In this document: one piece after another, positions 45,308 through 53,875 of the stretch
How the letters are laid out: each line of letters opens with the position of its first letter
Position numbering within the stretch: position 1 is the stretch's first letter
Source: Stomatobaculum sp. F0698
Lineage (GTDB): Bacteria; Bacillota; Clostridia; Lachnospirales; Lachnospiraceae
Assembly (NCBI RefSeq): GCF_030644385.1
Contig: NZ_CP130060.1
Span: 124,001-188,000, forward strand
Direction: 5' to 3'
Length of the DNA stretch: 64,000 nt
Made by a program: the position numbers and the translations under genes
The notes under the pieces: generated by a model
What the model was told of the DNA's origin: nothing
The model's input: the letters and a program-made list of their open reading frames with translations, nothing else
The model's database searches: none

Positions 45308-45568
45308 TTAACGCAAAGGTTCAATTTTGTAAAGGGGCTGTTCGCTCATAGCCAACTCCCAGTTAGCCATGAGTTCATCTTTATGGAGTTCGGCCCAGGC
45401 AGCGATGTATTTACATTGAGGCTTCGGCATACTTCCCTCGATTAACTCACCGTCCATATTGAAGACAGCCTGCTGTCCTTGGTAGGAAGCGTGAAAGTGG
45501 GGCGGGTTATGTTCACCGGTATTGTACATGCGAATAATGATTCCGTAAAACATGGATATTGTTGGCAT
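45308..45568 (-). CDS. DUF4160 domain protein (toxin candidate)
   Basis: An 86-residue DUF4160 protein (MPTISMFYGIIIRMY, then NPPHFHASYQGQQAVFNMDG and AAWAELHKDELMANW). The start at 45568 follows CAAGGAGGGAG and fits a transcript beginning near 45593. It is the first gene of a minus-strand operon with DUF2442, XRE and perhaps a small protein. The function is unproven; a toxin role is inferred. Confidence 0.8.
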   Translation of the reverse strand: MPTISMFYGIIIRMYNTGEHNPPHFHASYQGQQAVFNMDGELIEGSMPKPQCKYIAAWAELHKDELMANWELAMSEQPLYKIEPLR

Positions 45569-45599
45569 TCCGTAACTCCCTCCTTGTATGATTGCAAAA

Positions 45600-45628
45600 A
45601 TTATAGCATATATGCTATAAGCGAACAA
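45600..45628 (-). promoter_or_regulatory. promoter of the DUF4160 operon
   Basis: On the minus strand: -35 TTGTTC (45623-45628), 17-base spacer, -10 TATAAT (45600-45605). The -10 and spacer are inside a palindrome. Confidence 0.75.
45601..45620. promoter_or_regulatory. 20-bp palindromic operator
   Basis: TTATAGCATATATGCTATAA is a perfect palindrome covering the -10 box and most of the spacer of the DUF4160 promoter. It is the expected place for an autoregulatory antitoxin such as the XRE protein. Confidence 0.7.
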
Positions 45629-45644
45629 GGATACGGAATAACGA

Positions 45645-45674
45645 AAAGACCCGAGTCAAACGACCCGGGTCTTT
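45645..45674 (-). terminator. terminator downstream of tRNA-Thr
   Basis: On the minus strand, AAGACCCGGGTCG and GACTCGGGTCTT pair through 7 or more bases around a short loop and are followed by TTCGTT. Confidence 0.65.
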
Positions 45675-45683
45675 ATAAAGGAG

Positions 45684-45756
45684 AGCTGATGACGGGAATC
45701 GGACCCGTGACCTCCGCACTACCAATGCGACGCACTACCGACTGTGCTACATCAGC
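45684..45756 (-). tRNA. tRNA-Thr (anticodon GGT)
   Basis: The minus strand folds as a cloverleaf: acceptor GCTGATG/CATCAGC, D-arm GCAC/GTGC, anticodon loop TTGGTAG (anticodon GGT, threonine), T-arm ACGGG/CCCGT with TCCGATT loop. No CCA is encoded. Confidence 0.93.
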
Positions 45757-45802
45757 CTCTTGCCATAAGGCTTATGTAGAATAGCACGGAGGAAAGAAAT
45801 TG

Positions 45803-47239
45803 TCAACGAAAAATTTTCTCGAGCCGATGCAAAAATAAGGCGGCCGAGAGGAGGTCCGCGGCGCCGCCGGGACTGATATTTCGCTGCTTGCAAGTCTCTT
45901 TGAGCTCGTAGAGCAGGTCTGTCCCTTCCGGCGTAAAAGCGCCGCCGTGCGAGAGAATGTTGCGGCAGTCTGCGCGGAGGGTGAGCAGGGCGTCCTTCCC
46001 GCCGCGGTACAGCACGTTGGTGTCACTGACATGCAGGATGAGATGCAGGAGCACATTGAGAACGCTTGCTTCCGGGGAGCGCCCTTCAGCTTCGTACTGT
46101 CGAAGCAGGGTCAGGGCAATACTGCAGAGCAGCGGGAAGCCCCTGGCCGCCGCACTGCGAACACCGCCTGTGCCGTCGCGGTGCAGCACCGCTTCGCCGT
46201 GGGCCTCTCCGACTTCTCCGGCTTTTAAGTCAGCGAGCTCCTGCCGCAGGGTATCGCCGACCAGGTGTTGCACCTCATCCAAAATCGCCTCGGCGCTTAG
46301 CTTGCCGTTTTTGGCATAGAAGAGCCCCGCGCCCGCGGAGAGAAGCCCGAGGGTAAAGACGGCACCCTTATGGGTGTTGACACCGCCCGTCGCCGCGTAC
46401 ATCTCGCGTTCGGCGCGTTTTCCGATCTCCCGGAGCCGGGAAAAGAGTGCGGCATCCGTTTCGCGCGTTGCATCGGGCGAAACGGGCAGGCTGAAGCAGC
46501 TTTGGTAAGCCGTAACGGCCATTTCCCGCAGGAAAGGAGTGATTGCGGCGGTACTCAAAATAAAGTCTTCGAATTTCATATCCGCGTGCGCGCCGGAATC
46601 GATGCGGTCCACAAGGCCGGGCTTCGGCGCAGCATAGACCTCGTCGAGGAGGGAGAGCGCCGCGTGATTTTCAAGGGCGGAGAAGAAAGACGCGGAGAGC
46701 GGAAAGGCCTCTCGGAGCAGGGATTCACAGCGGGAAAAAAGGGCCTCCACGCTGTGGGCGCGGCTTCTCGCGCAGACTACGGCAGCCTCCTCGCAGAGCA
46801 GGCAGCGGCGGGGCGGCAGAGAAAAATCCTCACGGGAGAGTTTTTGTCCCTTGCGGTCCAGCACGTCGATGTCAAAGAGACGCGCGAGCGGCTCGCTGTC
46901 CTCGAGCGCGACCGCGAGGCGCTTCACGTCCTCGGGCGGCGCAGCGATCAGGCAGAGCCAGCTGTCACCGCTCACGCGGCGCAGCTCATGTGTCCGGAGG
47001 ATCGGGTGGCCCTCACGTTGTAAGAGCTCTGTGAGCCGCTCTTTGCCGAAGAGAAAGCCGCTACGAATGAGCGGCGTCTGCTTCACCGCGCCCGGAATGT
47101 TCATGCCGAAGGAGAGAAGGGCGGTCGGCGCGGGGAAGGAAGCGGCCGCCGCGAGCATTTCGTTCTGGGCGTGTACGCGCTCATCGCGCGCCCGCATCAT
47201 ATCTTCGACGCTCACGGCGTAGGGGATAAAATCAGACAT
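45803..47239 (-). CDS. citXG: CitX-CitG fusion for the citrate lyase prosthetic group
   Basis: A 478-residue fusion. Residues about 1-180 are CitX, which transfers phosphoribosyl-dephospho-CoA to the acyl carrier protein (motifs NIPGAVKQTPLIRSGF and RRCLLCEEAAVVCARSRAHS). Residues about 185-478 are CitG, which makes triphosphoribosyl-dephospho-CoA from dephospho-CoA and ATP (ALSLLDEVYAAPKPGLVDR, HGEAVLHRDG). AAAGGAGTTCC precedes the ATG. It follows citC by 12 bases. The order is one of the known citrate lyase layouts. Confidence 0.92.
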   Translation of the reverse strand: MSDFIPYAVSVEDMMRARDERVHAQNEMLAAAASFPAPTALLSFGMNIPGAVKQTPLIRSGFLFGKERLTELLQREGHPILRTHELRRVSGDSWLCLIAAPPEDVKRLAVALEDSEPLARLFDIDVLDRKGQKLSREDFSLPPRRCLLCEEAAVVCARSRAHSVEALFSRCESLLREAFPLSASFFSALENHAALSLLDEVYAAPKPGLVDRIDSGAHADMKFEDFILSTAAITPFLREMAVTAYQSCFSLPVSPDATRETDAALFSRLREIGKRAEREMYAATGGVNTHKGAVFTLGLLSAGAGLFYAKNGKLSAEAILDEVQHLVGDTLRQELADLKAGEVGEAHGEAVLHRDGTGGVRSAAARGFPLLCSIALTLLRQYEAEGRSPEASVLNVLLHLILHVSDTNVLYRGGKDALLTLRADCRNILSHGGAFTPEGTDLLYELKETCKQRNISPGGAADLLSAALFLHRLEKIFR

Positions 47240-47251
47240 GGAACTCCTTTC

Positions 47252-48289
47252 TCAGGAAGAAGCCTCGGGCATTTTGAGTTCATTCCAATGGGCGTTTAAC
47301 CATTCGGCCGTTACCGGCGGCACGAGAGAGCGTACTTCCGGGCAGACACCCTTTTCGCTAAGCAGGGCGCGCACGCGAGAGGCGCTGATCGGTTCACTGC
47401 CTTGTTCCAGCCGCGGCAGTTCGTCGAGCAAAATGCCGGTGGGCGGTAAAATTTCCCGGAGCGCCCGGTTATAGCAGGCCGTTGTCGGGTCCAGCGGCTC
47501 CGAGCCCACAAAGCGGACGGAAATACCGAGCTTCGGGGCAAGACAGTGCGCAAAGAGTGCGGCATCCAGTTCACACTGGAGGGCGGCGGCATCCTCCCCC
47601 GCTTTTAGGAAATAGGTCGGGAAGGTGTTGCCGGAAATCATATAGGGGCCGCTCAAGAAGACATGTACATTCGGCAGGTCTTTGACGCCTTCTTTGACCA
47701 GTTGAAAGCGAACCTCGGTCGGAAAGAGGGAGCGGTTCTCCTCGACCACAAAGAGGCAGAGTAAGTCTACCTTTGCCGCTGCGTATTCCACGAGCGCGCG
47801 GTGCCCGAGTGTAAAGGGATTACAGTTCATCACAATCGCGCCGACTGTTTTCTTATCGTGCGGCGGCAGGGCGGAGAGGACGCTCTCCGCAAAGCGCTCG
47901 GGGCCGTCCGGGCGGTTTTCGAGCATGGCAAGCGCGCCCGTCTCCGCGAGCAGGCGGAGGCCGCAGGAAGAGAAGAGCGTCGCCTTCTCGCGCCGCGTGA
48001 TCACAAAGAGGTCAAAGTAGCCGCGCTGAAAGCGGTTCTCGATGAGGGCGGAGAGGAGAGTGCCGAGCGCATTCTGCCCGCGCAGTTCCTCGCTGACCGC
48101 AAAGCACTTTAAGAGCGAACGGGCAGCGCAGCCGCAGCCCACCAAGTTTTCGTTTGCGTCAAAGATGCCGTAGGCCGTATCGAGATCCGGCTCGCACTGC
48201 AACTTATTTTCCGCGAGAAAGGCGCGGAGCTTTTCCCGCTCCGAGGGATAGGAGAGCAGAATCTCTCCGAGATGGTAATTGTCTGTCAT
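47252..48289 (-). CDS. citC: [citrate (pro-3S)-lyase] ligase
   Basis: A 345-residue CitC that acetylates the prosthetic group thiol on CitD with acetate and ATP, activating citrate lyase. The first 120 residues are a GNAT-like domain; the C-terminal nucleotidyltransferase has the GAIVMNCNPFTLGHRALVEYAA motif (HxGH-like, about residues 148-170) and SASRVRALL. It lies 12 bases from citXG. A weak promoter and a terminator separate it from citF. Confidence 0.93.
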   Translation of the reverse strand: MTDNYHLGEILLSYPSEREKLRAFLAENKLQCEPDLDTAYGIFDANENLVGCGCAARSLLKCFAVSEELRGQNALGTLLSALIENRFQRGYFDLFVITRREKATLFSSCGLRLLAETGALAMLENRPDGPERFAESVLSALPPHDKKTVGAIVMNCNPFTLGHRALVEYAAAKVDLLCLFVVEENRSLFPTEVRFQLVKEGVKDLPNVHVFLSGPYMISGNTFPTYFLKAGEDAAALQCELDAALFAHCLAPKLGISVRFVGSEPLDPTTACYNRALREILPPTGILLDELPRLEQGSEPISASRVRALLSEKGVCPEVRSLVPPVTAEWLNAHWNELKMPEASS

Positions 48290-48331
48290 ACAAGGTACTC
48301 GCTTCCGAAATCTGTTTTCGTTTGCCGTTTC

Positions 48332-48359
48332 AGCATAGCATAAGAGCAGGAAAAAACAA
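48332..48359 (-). promoter_or_regulatory. possible internal promoter before citC
   Basis: On the minus strand: -35 TTGTTT (48354-48359), 16-base spacer, -10 TATGCT (48332-48337). The -35 is within the T-run of the terminator after citF. Confidence 0.35.
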
Positions 48360-48405
48360 AACGCCGGGGAAGGCTCCCCGGCGCAGCGGAACCGGTTTCG
48401 GTTCC
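48351..48405 (-). terminator. double hairpin terminator between citF and citC
   Basis: On the minus strand a small hairpin (GGAACCG/CGGTTCC) is followed by a strong one (CGCCGGGGA/TCCCCGGCG, 48362-48383) and TTTTGTTTTTT. It would cut transcription after citDEF. Confidence 0.8.
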
Positions 48406-48422
48406 GGATTTTATCTGTTCAC

Positions 48423-49985
48423 TCAGTCCGCAAACTGAAAGGGCTTAATCTCGCGGACCACATCCATAATGCTGCCGTCGCGCGCCTCGATGATACCGAC
48501 CACGCGATCTCCGAACTGGACGCGCTCCGGCTCGCCCGTCATCGCATAGGCGATATCGCGGAGCTCTTCGATGCTCTTTAAGGGGAGTCCCGAATCCTTC
48601 AGCGCGTCGATCAAATCCTGACGCTTCGGGTTAATCGCGATGCCGTAGTCCGTGATCACGACATCCACATCCTCGCCCGGGGTCGTGACCGTGGTCACAT
48701 CGGTGCAGACCGAGGGAATGCGTCCCTGCAGAATCGGGGTAATCACGATGGTGCACTTTGCGCCCGCCGCCGTGTCCGGGTGGCCGCCCTGTGCGCCGCT
48801 CACCACGCCGTTCGAGCCCACCACGACATTGCAGTTAAAGTTTACATCGACCTCGAGCGCCGCGAGAATCACGAAGTCAAGTTTGTTGACATAAGCACCC
48901 TTGTTGAAGGGGTTCGCGTACTCGCCCGCGGTGATGTAGTGGTGGTTCGGATTGGTCGCCGCGCTCTGAATCGCGTACTCGTCAAAGTCCTGGGTGTCCA
49001 CAAGCGTGCGCGCAAGGCCCTCTTCGAGGAGTTGGCACATCGGCTTCGTGATGCCGCCGACACCGAAGCTCATGTGGATGTTACGCTCGCGCATCACATC
49101 GGCGAGCGAGATGGTGCTCGCAATCGAAGCGCCGCCCACACCGGTCTGGTAGGAGAAGCCATCCTTAAAGTAGGGCGTGCGCTTCACGACCTCGGTGCAG
49201 TAGCTCGCCATGAGGAGCTTTCTCTGGTCGGAGGTCGGCTTTGCCGCGCCCGTCGCAATCTTCGAGGGATCTCCTATCTCATCGACCACGACCACATAGT
49301 CCACGTAAATCTGGCTGATCTGGTGCGGCCAGTTCGGGAAGGGAACTAGGCAGTCCGTGATGGCGACCACCTTGTCCGCATAGAGCGCATCCGGCGCGGA
49401 ATAGGAGAGCACGCCGCAGTTTGCCTTGCCGCCGTTTGCGTTTAAGTTGCCGTACTCGTCCGCGGTCGGCGCGCCGATGAAGGCAATGTCGATGTGGGTT
49501 TCGCCGGACTCAATCGCACGGACGCGGCCGCCGTGGCTCCGCATGATTGCGAGACCCTTTAGCCGTCCCTCGGAGATCGCCTTGCCGATTTCGCCGCGCA
49601 CGCCTGAGCTCTGAATGTTGGTGATGGTGCCGTCGTCTATCATGTAGACAATCGGGTTATTCTGGCTGCCCATCGAGGAAGCGCAGATGGTGATGTTCTT
49701 AATGCCGAGCTTATGGACCTCTTCCATAACCATGTTGAGGACCTTATCGCCCTCGCGGAAGTGGTGGTGGAAGCTAAGCGTCATGCCGTCCTTGATTTCG
49801 CACTTTAAAAGTGCCTCTTTGATGGACGGGAGTAGCTTCGAGCCCTCGGAATTGATGACGGGCTTTACGCGCGCGCCGTCACGGCGAAACTCTTTTCCGT
49901 CCATTGCGTGCGAGCCGCGGAACACATCCTTGCCGGTCGCCTGTAAAATTTCCTCCGGAATATCTCTGCCGACTGCATTCTTCAT
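48423..49985 (-). CDS. citF: citrate lyase alpha subunit (citrate:acetyl-ACP transferase)
   Basis: A 520-residue CitF of the CoA-transferase superfamily; it exchanges acetyl-ACP for citryl-ACP in the citrate lyase complex. It starts MKNAVGRDIPEEILQATG and carries SFHHHFREGDKVLNMV and GVGGASIASTISL. It overlaps no gene but starts 1 base after citE ends, so the D-E-F order is tightly coupled. Confidence 0.94.
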   Translation of the reverse strand: MKNAVGRDIPEEILQATGKDVFRGSHAMDGKEFRRDGARVKPVINSEGSKLLPSIKEALLKCEIKDGMTLSFHHHFREGDKVLNMVMEEVHKLGIKNITICASSMGSQNNPIVYMIDDGTITNIQSSGVRGEIGKAISEGRLKGLAIMRSHGGRVRAIESGETHIDIAFIGAPTADEYGNLNANGGKANCGVLSYSAPDALYADKVVAITDCLVPFPNWPHQISQIYVDYVVVVDEIGDPSKIATGAAKPTSDQRKLLMASYCTEVVKRTPYFKDGFSYQTGVGGASIASTISLADVMRERNIHMSFGVGGITKPMCQLLEEGLARTLVDTQDFDEYAIQSAATNPNHHYITAGEYANPFNKGAYVNKLDFVILAALEVDVNFNCNVVVGSNGVVSGAQGGHPDTAAGAKCTIVITPILQGRIPSVCTDVTTVTTPGEDVDVVITDYGIAINPKRQDLIDALKDSGLPLKSIEELRDIAYAMTGEPERVQFGDRVVGIIEARDGSIMDVVREIKPFQFAD

Positions 49986-50888
49986 TTAGAGCTCCCCCTT
50001 GTACACGCCGGATGCCTTGGCGAGCGCAATGACGCGCTGCGCGCCGTCGTAAAATGCAATGTCAATCATCTTGCCGTCCACCGTGAAGACGCCTATGCCT
50101 TCCTTCCGCTTGGAATCGATTTCGCGGATTACCTTCTCGGAGAAAATGATCTCCTTCATGCTCGGCGTAAAGACCTCGTGGACAATCGGAATCTGGCGCG
50201 GGTTGATGATGGACTTGCCGTCAAAGCCCATGTCCTTAATCAGCATGACTTCCTTCCGGAAGCCCTCGAGATTGTCGAGGTCGGTCCAGACCGTGTCAAA
50301 GCATTGCACGCCCGCAGCGCGCGCTGCGATAATCATGTGCTGGCGCGCGCCCATGAGCTCCACGCCTGTGCCCGTAATCTTGGTCTGCAAATCCTTCGTG
50401 TAGTCGCCGCCCGAGAGCGCAATGCCGATCATGCGCTCGGAAGAGATGCAGACCTCATAGGCGTTCATGACGCCTTTGGCGGACTCGAGCGCCGCCATTA
50501 AGAGGGTGGAACCCTCCGGGCGGTTAAACTCGCGCTCTGCGGCAAGGACGGCGTCCTCGACCGCTTTGACCATCTCGGCGTCTTCGGTCTTCGGGATGCG
50601 GAGCACATCCGCGCCGCCCGCAACCGAGCAGCGAATGTCTTCCTTCCAATATTCGGTGTCGAGGCCGTTGATGCGTACCACGCGCTCGCAGCCGCGGTAG
50701 TCGACGTTTTTCAGCGCCTGGTAGAGCGAAAAGCGCGCTGTATCCTTTGCGGTCACGGCGACCGCATCTTCTAAGTCAAGCATCAGGGAGTCTGCGCCGT
50801 AGAGATAGGGGTCTTTGATCAGAGAGGGCTTCTGTGCGTTCAAAAACATCATCGAGCGGCGCAGGCGCTTTTTATTCGGATGGCTCAT
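49986..50888 (-). CDS. citE: citrate lyase beta subunit (citryl-ACP lyase)
   Basis: A 300-residue TIM-barrel CitE that splits citryl-ACP into oxaloacetate and acetyl-ACP with Mg2+. The conserved LRRSMMFLNAQKPSLI start and DSLMLDLEDAVA motif (about residues 30-42) give the metal site. It overlaps citD by 4 bases. Confidence 0.94.
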   Translation of the reverse strand: MSHPNKKRLRRSMMFLNAQKPSLIKDPYLYGADSLMLDLEDAVAVTAKDTARFSLYQALKNVDYRGCERVVRINGLDTEYWKEDIRCSVAGGADVLRIPKTEDAEMVKAVEDAVLAAEREFNRPEGSTLLMAALESAKGVMNAYEVCISSERMIGIALSGGDYTKDLQTKITGTGVELMGARQHMIIAARAAGVQCFDTVWTDLDNLEGFRKEVMLIKDMGFDGKSIINPRQIPIVHEVFTPSMKEIIFSEKVIREIDSKRKEGIGVFTVDGKMIDIAFYDGAQRVIALAKASGVYKGEL

Positions 50889-51184
50889 CTCACAGCACCT
50901 CCCCAGGGAATGTTGTCGTACTGATCCACGGCACGGAACACAGCGCCTTCAATGCGCGCCTTGATCGTGCAGTCCAGTGCGCCCTTGTCGACAATCGAGA
51001 TTCTCACATTGTCGATGCCGAGATCCTTAAGGGTCTCGAGCGTCACCTTTTTGATCTGGTTTCCGAACTGGTGAATGACTGCGCTCTCCAGCGAAAAATC
51101 GACCTTGCCGTTGCCCGGTTCCACCGTGACCTGGCAATCGCTGGACTCGAGAGTGCCGGCGACCGCCGGCTTTTTGATCTCCAT
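50885..51184 (-). CDS. citD: citrate lyase acyl carrier protein
   Basis: A 99-residue CitD, the gamma subunit that carries the phosphoribosyl-dephospho-CoA arm. The attachment Ser is Ser14 in AGTLESSDCQV. The ATG at 51184 is preceded by AGAAGGAGGCAGCT; an upstream in-frame ATG at 51253 is not typical. It overlaps citE by 4 bases and starts the citDEF operon. Confidence 0.94.
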   Translation of the reverse strand: MEIKKPAVAGTLESSDCQVTVEPGNGKVDFSLESAVIHQFGNQIKKVTLETLKDLGIDNVRISIVDKGALDCTIKARIEGAVFRAVDQYDNIPWGGAVR

Positions 51185-51204
51185 AGCTGCCTCCTTCTGC
51201 GTAA

Positions 51205-51218
51205 CAAACAATTGTTTG
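51205..51218. promoter_or_regulatory. 14-bp palindrome in the citD leader
   Basis: CAAACAATTGTTTG is perfectly self-complementary and lies just downstream of the -10 box of the citDEF promoter, so it covers the likely start region. It is a candidate site for the LysR-type or another regulator. Confidence 0.45.
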
Positions 51219-51223
51219 AAAAC

Positions 51224-51253
51224 ATTGTAACTTTTGTTGGGTATGGACTTCAA
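51224..51253 (-). promoter_or_regulatory. promoter of citDEF
   Basis: On the minus strand: -35 TTGAAG (51248-51253), 18-base spacer, -10 TACAAT (51224-51229), about 40 bases before the citD ATG. Confidence 0.6.
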
Positions 51254-51319
51254 GGTAATAATTGGCTATGATAAGTATAGAGTTTTTGTTATAAATTTTG
51301 CCTCACAAAGGAGGGCACC

Positions 51320-52225
51320 ATGAACGAACGTCAGATAAAATATATGCTGACCATATTTCGGGAGGGCAGCATAAGCCGCGCCGCAGAGGTGCTCTATGTC
51401 TCCCAGCCCTCGGTGAGTCAGATGGTGCGAAAGGTGGAGGAAGAACTCCGCGCCGAGCTCTTTGTGCGGCACACGAATCCCATGGTTCTGACCCCGGCGG
51501 GCGAGTGCTATATGCAGGCGGCGCGCGCCATCCAGAGCATACAGCAGAACCTGGAGCGCCAGCTCGAGGAGATACGCCTCGGGACCCGCGGCAGCATACG
51601 GCTCGGCATGCCCCTGCAGCGCTCGCTGGAACTTTTGCCGGAGATCTTTCCGCGCTTCCACGCGCGCTACCCGGCCGTGAACCTAAAGCTCACCGAGCTC
51701 GGCTCCGACGCGCTGGAAAGTATGCTCTTAAATCATCAGCTCGATCTGGCCTGTTTAACGACCAGCGCAAAGACCAACGCGCTGAACTATATCCTCATTA
51801 ACCGCGAGGAACTGGTGCTGCTCGCCTCCAGAAATACGGCACTTGCCGGGCGCATTGAGGAGGGAAGGCCCATAGACATATGCGAGGCCGAGGCCGAGTC
51901 CTTTATCAGCCTTCGCACCGGGCACTCGACCCGCATTACCCAGGACGGACTCTTTGCGGACGCCCACATCTCCCCCGACATTCTCTTTGAGACCGAGAGC
52001 ATAGAGGTCGCAAAACACGCGGTGGGGCCCTGCCAGGCCGTCTTCCTCTGTCCGAAGAATTACATTGATATTTCGCCCGAGCTGAAAAGGACCTGTGTGG
52101 TCTATCCCCTGATCGGTGTGGAGCAGGGGCGGCATTTTTACCTCTGTCACCGGAAAGATCAGTACCTCACGCACTATATGGTGGAGCTCATACGTCTTCT
52201 AAGACCGGACTTCGCGCTCCCGTAG
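51320..52225 (+). CDS. citR: LysR-type regulator of citrate genes
   Basis: A 301-residue LysR-type regulator. Residues 1-60 form the winged HTH (FREGSISRAAEVLYVSQPSVSQ), and the rest an effector-binding domain. It is divergent from citDEF and near the citrate transporter, the classic position for a local regulator, so citrate control is inferred. GAGGGCACC precedes the ATG, within a 135-base shared region. Confidence 0.85.
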   Translation: MNERQIKYMLTIFREGSISRAAEVLYVSQPSVSQMVRKVEEELRAELFVRHTNPMVLTPAGECYMQAARAIQSIQQNLERQLEEIRLGTRGSIRLGMPLQRSLELLPEIFPRFHARYPAVNLKLTELGSDALESMLLNHQLDLACLTTSAKTNALNYILINREELVLLASRNTALAGRIEEGRPIDICEAEAESFISLRTGHSTRITQDGLFADAHISPDILFETESIEVAKHAVGPCQAVFLCPKNYIDISPELKRTCVVYPLIGVEQGRHFYLCHRKDQYLTHYMVELIRLLRPDFALP

Positions 52226-52275
52226 GGAGAAGAATTCCCGGAGACCTGAACTATGTGCGGCCCCGCCGCCGAAAC

Positions 52276-52308
52276 AAAAACGCTCTGCCGTTCGGCAGAG
52301 CGTTTTCT
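52276..52308 (+). terminator. bidirectional terminator between citR and the citrate transporter
   Basis: AAAACGCTCTGCC pairs perfectly with GGCAGAGCGTTTT around GTTC. T-runs occur on both sides. Confidence 0.85.
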
Positions 52309-52336
52309 GATGTCTCAGAGTCGTGCTTCCTCGGAT

Positions 52337-53701
52337 TTAGGCCGGGATGATGCCGACCAGAATTGCGAAAATCATGCAGAGGAAGGAGAAGCCCCACACA
52401 TAGAAGAAACTCGAGCGGATGTGATCCTTGATGTCCACTTCCGCGAGACCCACGCCGAGCAGGGTTGCCGGGACCATGGGGCTTATGAAGGTCGCGCAGT
52501 TGCGGCAGACCGCCATGGAAATCGCAATCGGAAGCGCCGGAATGCCGAAGCCCTCGCCGATCGAAATCATGACCGGGAGCATGCCGTAGAAGTAGCTGTC
52601 CGTATCGAAGGCCAGTGCCAGCGGAACCGAGAGGATACCGATGACCAGCGGCAGGTGTGCGCCGAGCGCAGCAGGGAGGACCATCGTAATCAGAGCCGAC
52701 ATGCAGCTCACAACGCTCGGAATCGCAACATCGTCCACCTTGACGGTCTTCACGAGGATACCCATGAGGAGCGCCGCGCCCATCAGGGTGGTGCACATCA
52801 TGAGAGCCGGAACCGCATGGGAGTTCAGCACCTTCTTCTGGAGCTTGATGTCCGTATAGTTCACGAGAATCGAGATGCCCACGCCGAGCATGAAGGGCAC
52901 ATAGCTCGGGAACACATCCCAGATCAGCATGGCAATGACCGCAATCGTGAGAATCATGTTAAAGAAGAAGAGCTTCGGGCGAGCCAGTTCGCCGAGCTGT
53001 CCCTCTTGGCCTGCCTCGACCTCGATCGCTTCCTCGGTCTGTGCAAGTTTGCCGTTCAGACCCGCGCCGCGCGCCTTCTCCTGAATGCCGGTGAGAACCG
53101 CGTGTGCCAGTGCAAGGACAATACCGAAGACCTGAATCGGCAGCAGCTTATTCCAGAGCTGACCCGCCTCCATGCCGAGCACCGAAGCCGCACGCATCGT
53201 GGGACCTGCCCAGGGCATGAGGTTCAGGACACCCATCGCGAGGACCGCAATGCGGAGCAGCGAAGTTTTGCGCATGTGCATTTTCTTATAGACCGGCAGC
53301 ATTGCGGGGACTACAATCAGGAAGGTCGAAGCGCCGCCGCCGTCCAGGTGGCCGATGATTGCGATGATCGCGGTCATGACCGTGACACCGATCACATTGT
53401 CGCCGACCAGCTTCATGAGCTTGCCGATAATCACATCGAAGAGGCCCGCATCCGTCATGATACCGAAGAAGAGGACGGAGAAAACAAAGAGCGCAGCCGT
53501 GGGACCCGTACTCTTAAAGCCGTCCTTAATGAGAGACGCAACATCCTTAAATGTGTAGTAGCCGCCGAACACCAGAATCAGTGCGAGTATCGACGGGAAG
53601 AGGATGAAAGCGATGCTCGGGAGGGTTTTGCTCTTAAAGAGCGTCACGACAATGGCAATGATTGTCAGAAACCCGAGTATGCCTACGGTTACTTGGTTCA
53701 T
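52337..53701 (-). CDS. CitMHS-type citrate transporter
   Basis: A 454-residue CitMHS-family symporter with about eleven hydrophobic segments, importing citrate usually as a metal complex. HLDGGGASTFLIVVPAMLPVYKKM (about residues 118-141) is a family mark. It lies in the citrate locus, opposite in direction to citR; it has its own ribosome binding site AAGGGGGT. Metal specificity is unknown. Confidence 0.9.
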   Translation of the reverse strand: MNQVTVGILGFLTIIAIVVTLFKSKTLPSIAFILFPSILALILVFGGYYTFKDVASLIKDGFKSTGPTAALFVFSVLFFGIMTDAGLFDVIIGKLMKLVGDNVIGVTVMTAIIAIIGHLDGGGASTFLIVVPAMLPVYKKMHMRKTSLLRIAVLAMGVLNLMPWAGPTMRAASVLGMEAGQLWNKLLPIQVFGIVLALAHAVLTGIQEKARGAGLNGKLAQTEEAIEVEAGQEGQLGELARPKLFFFNMILTIAVIAMLIWDVFPSYVPFMLGVGISILVNYTDIKLQKKVLNSHAVPALMMCTTLMGAALLMGILVKTVKVDDVAIPSVVSCMSALITMVLPAALGAHLPLVIGILSVPLALAFDTDSYFYGMLPVMISIGEGFGIPALPIAISMAVCRNCATFISPMVPATLLGVGLAEVDIKDHIRSSFFYVWGFSFLCMIFAILVGIIPA

Positions 53702-53875
53702 ACTGCATGTACCCCCTTAGTTCAAATTTGGCAGTAATATATAAAAGAAATATACTGAAAACACAGAAAGTTTACAAATATCATTTCGGCGGCAAATTTA
53801 TAAGCGTATTCTTATGGTTAAGCTTTGTATGCAAAGCGCCCTGAGTGACAGAGACTTTGTACAGGAGGTAGATGT

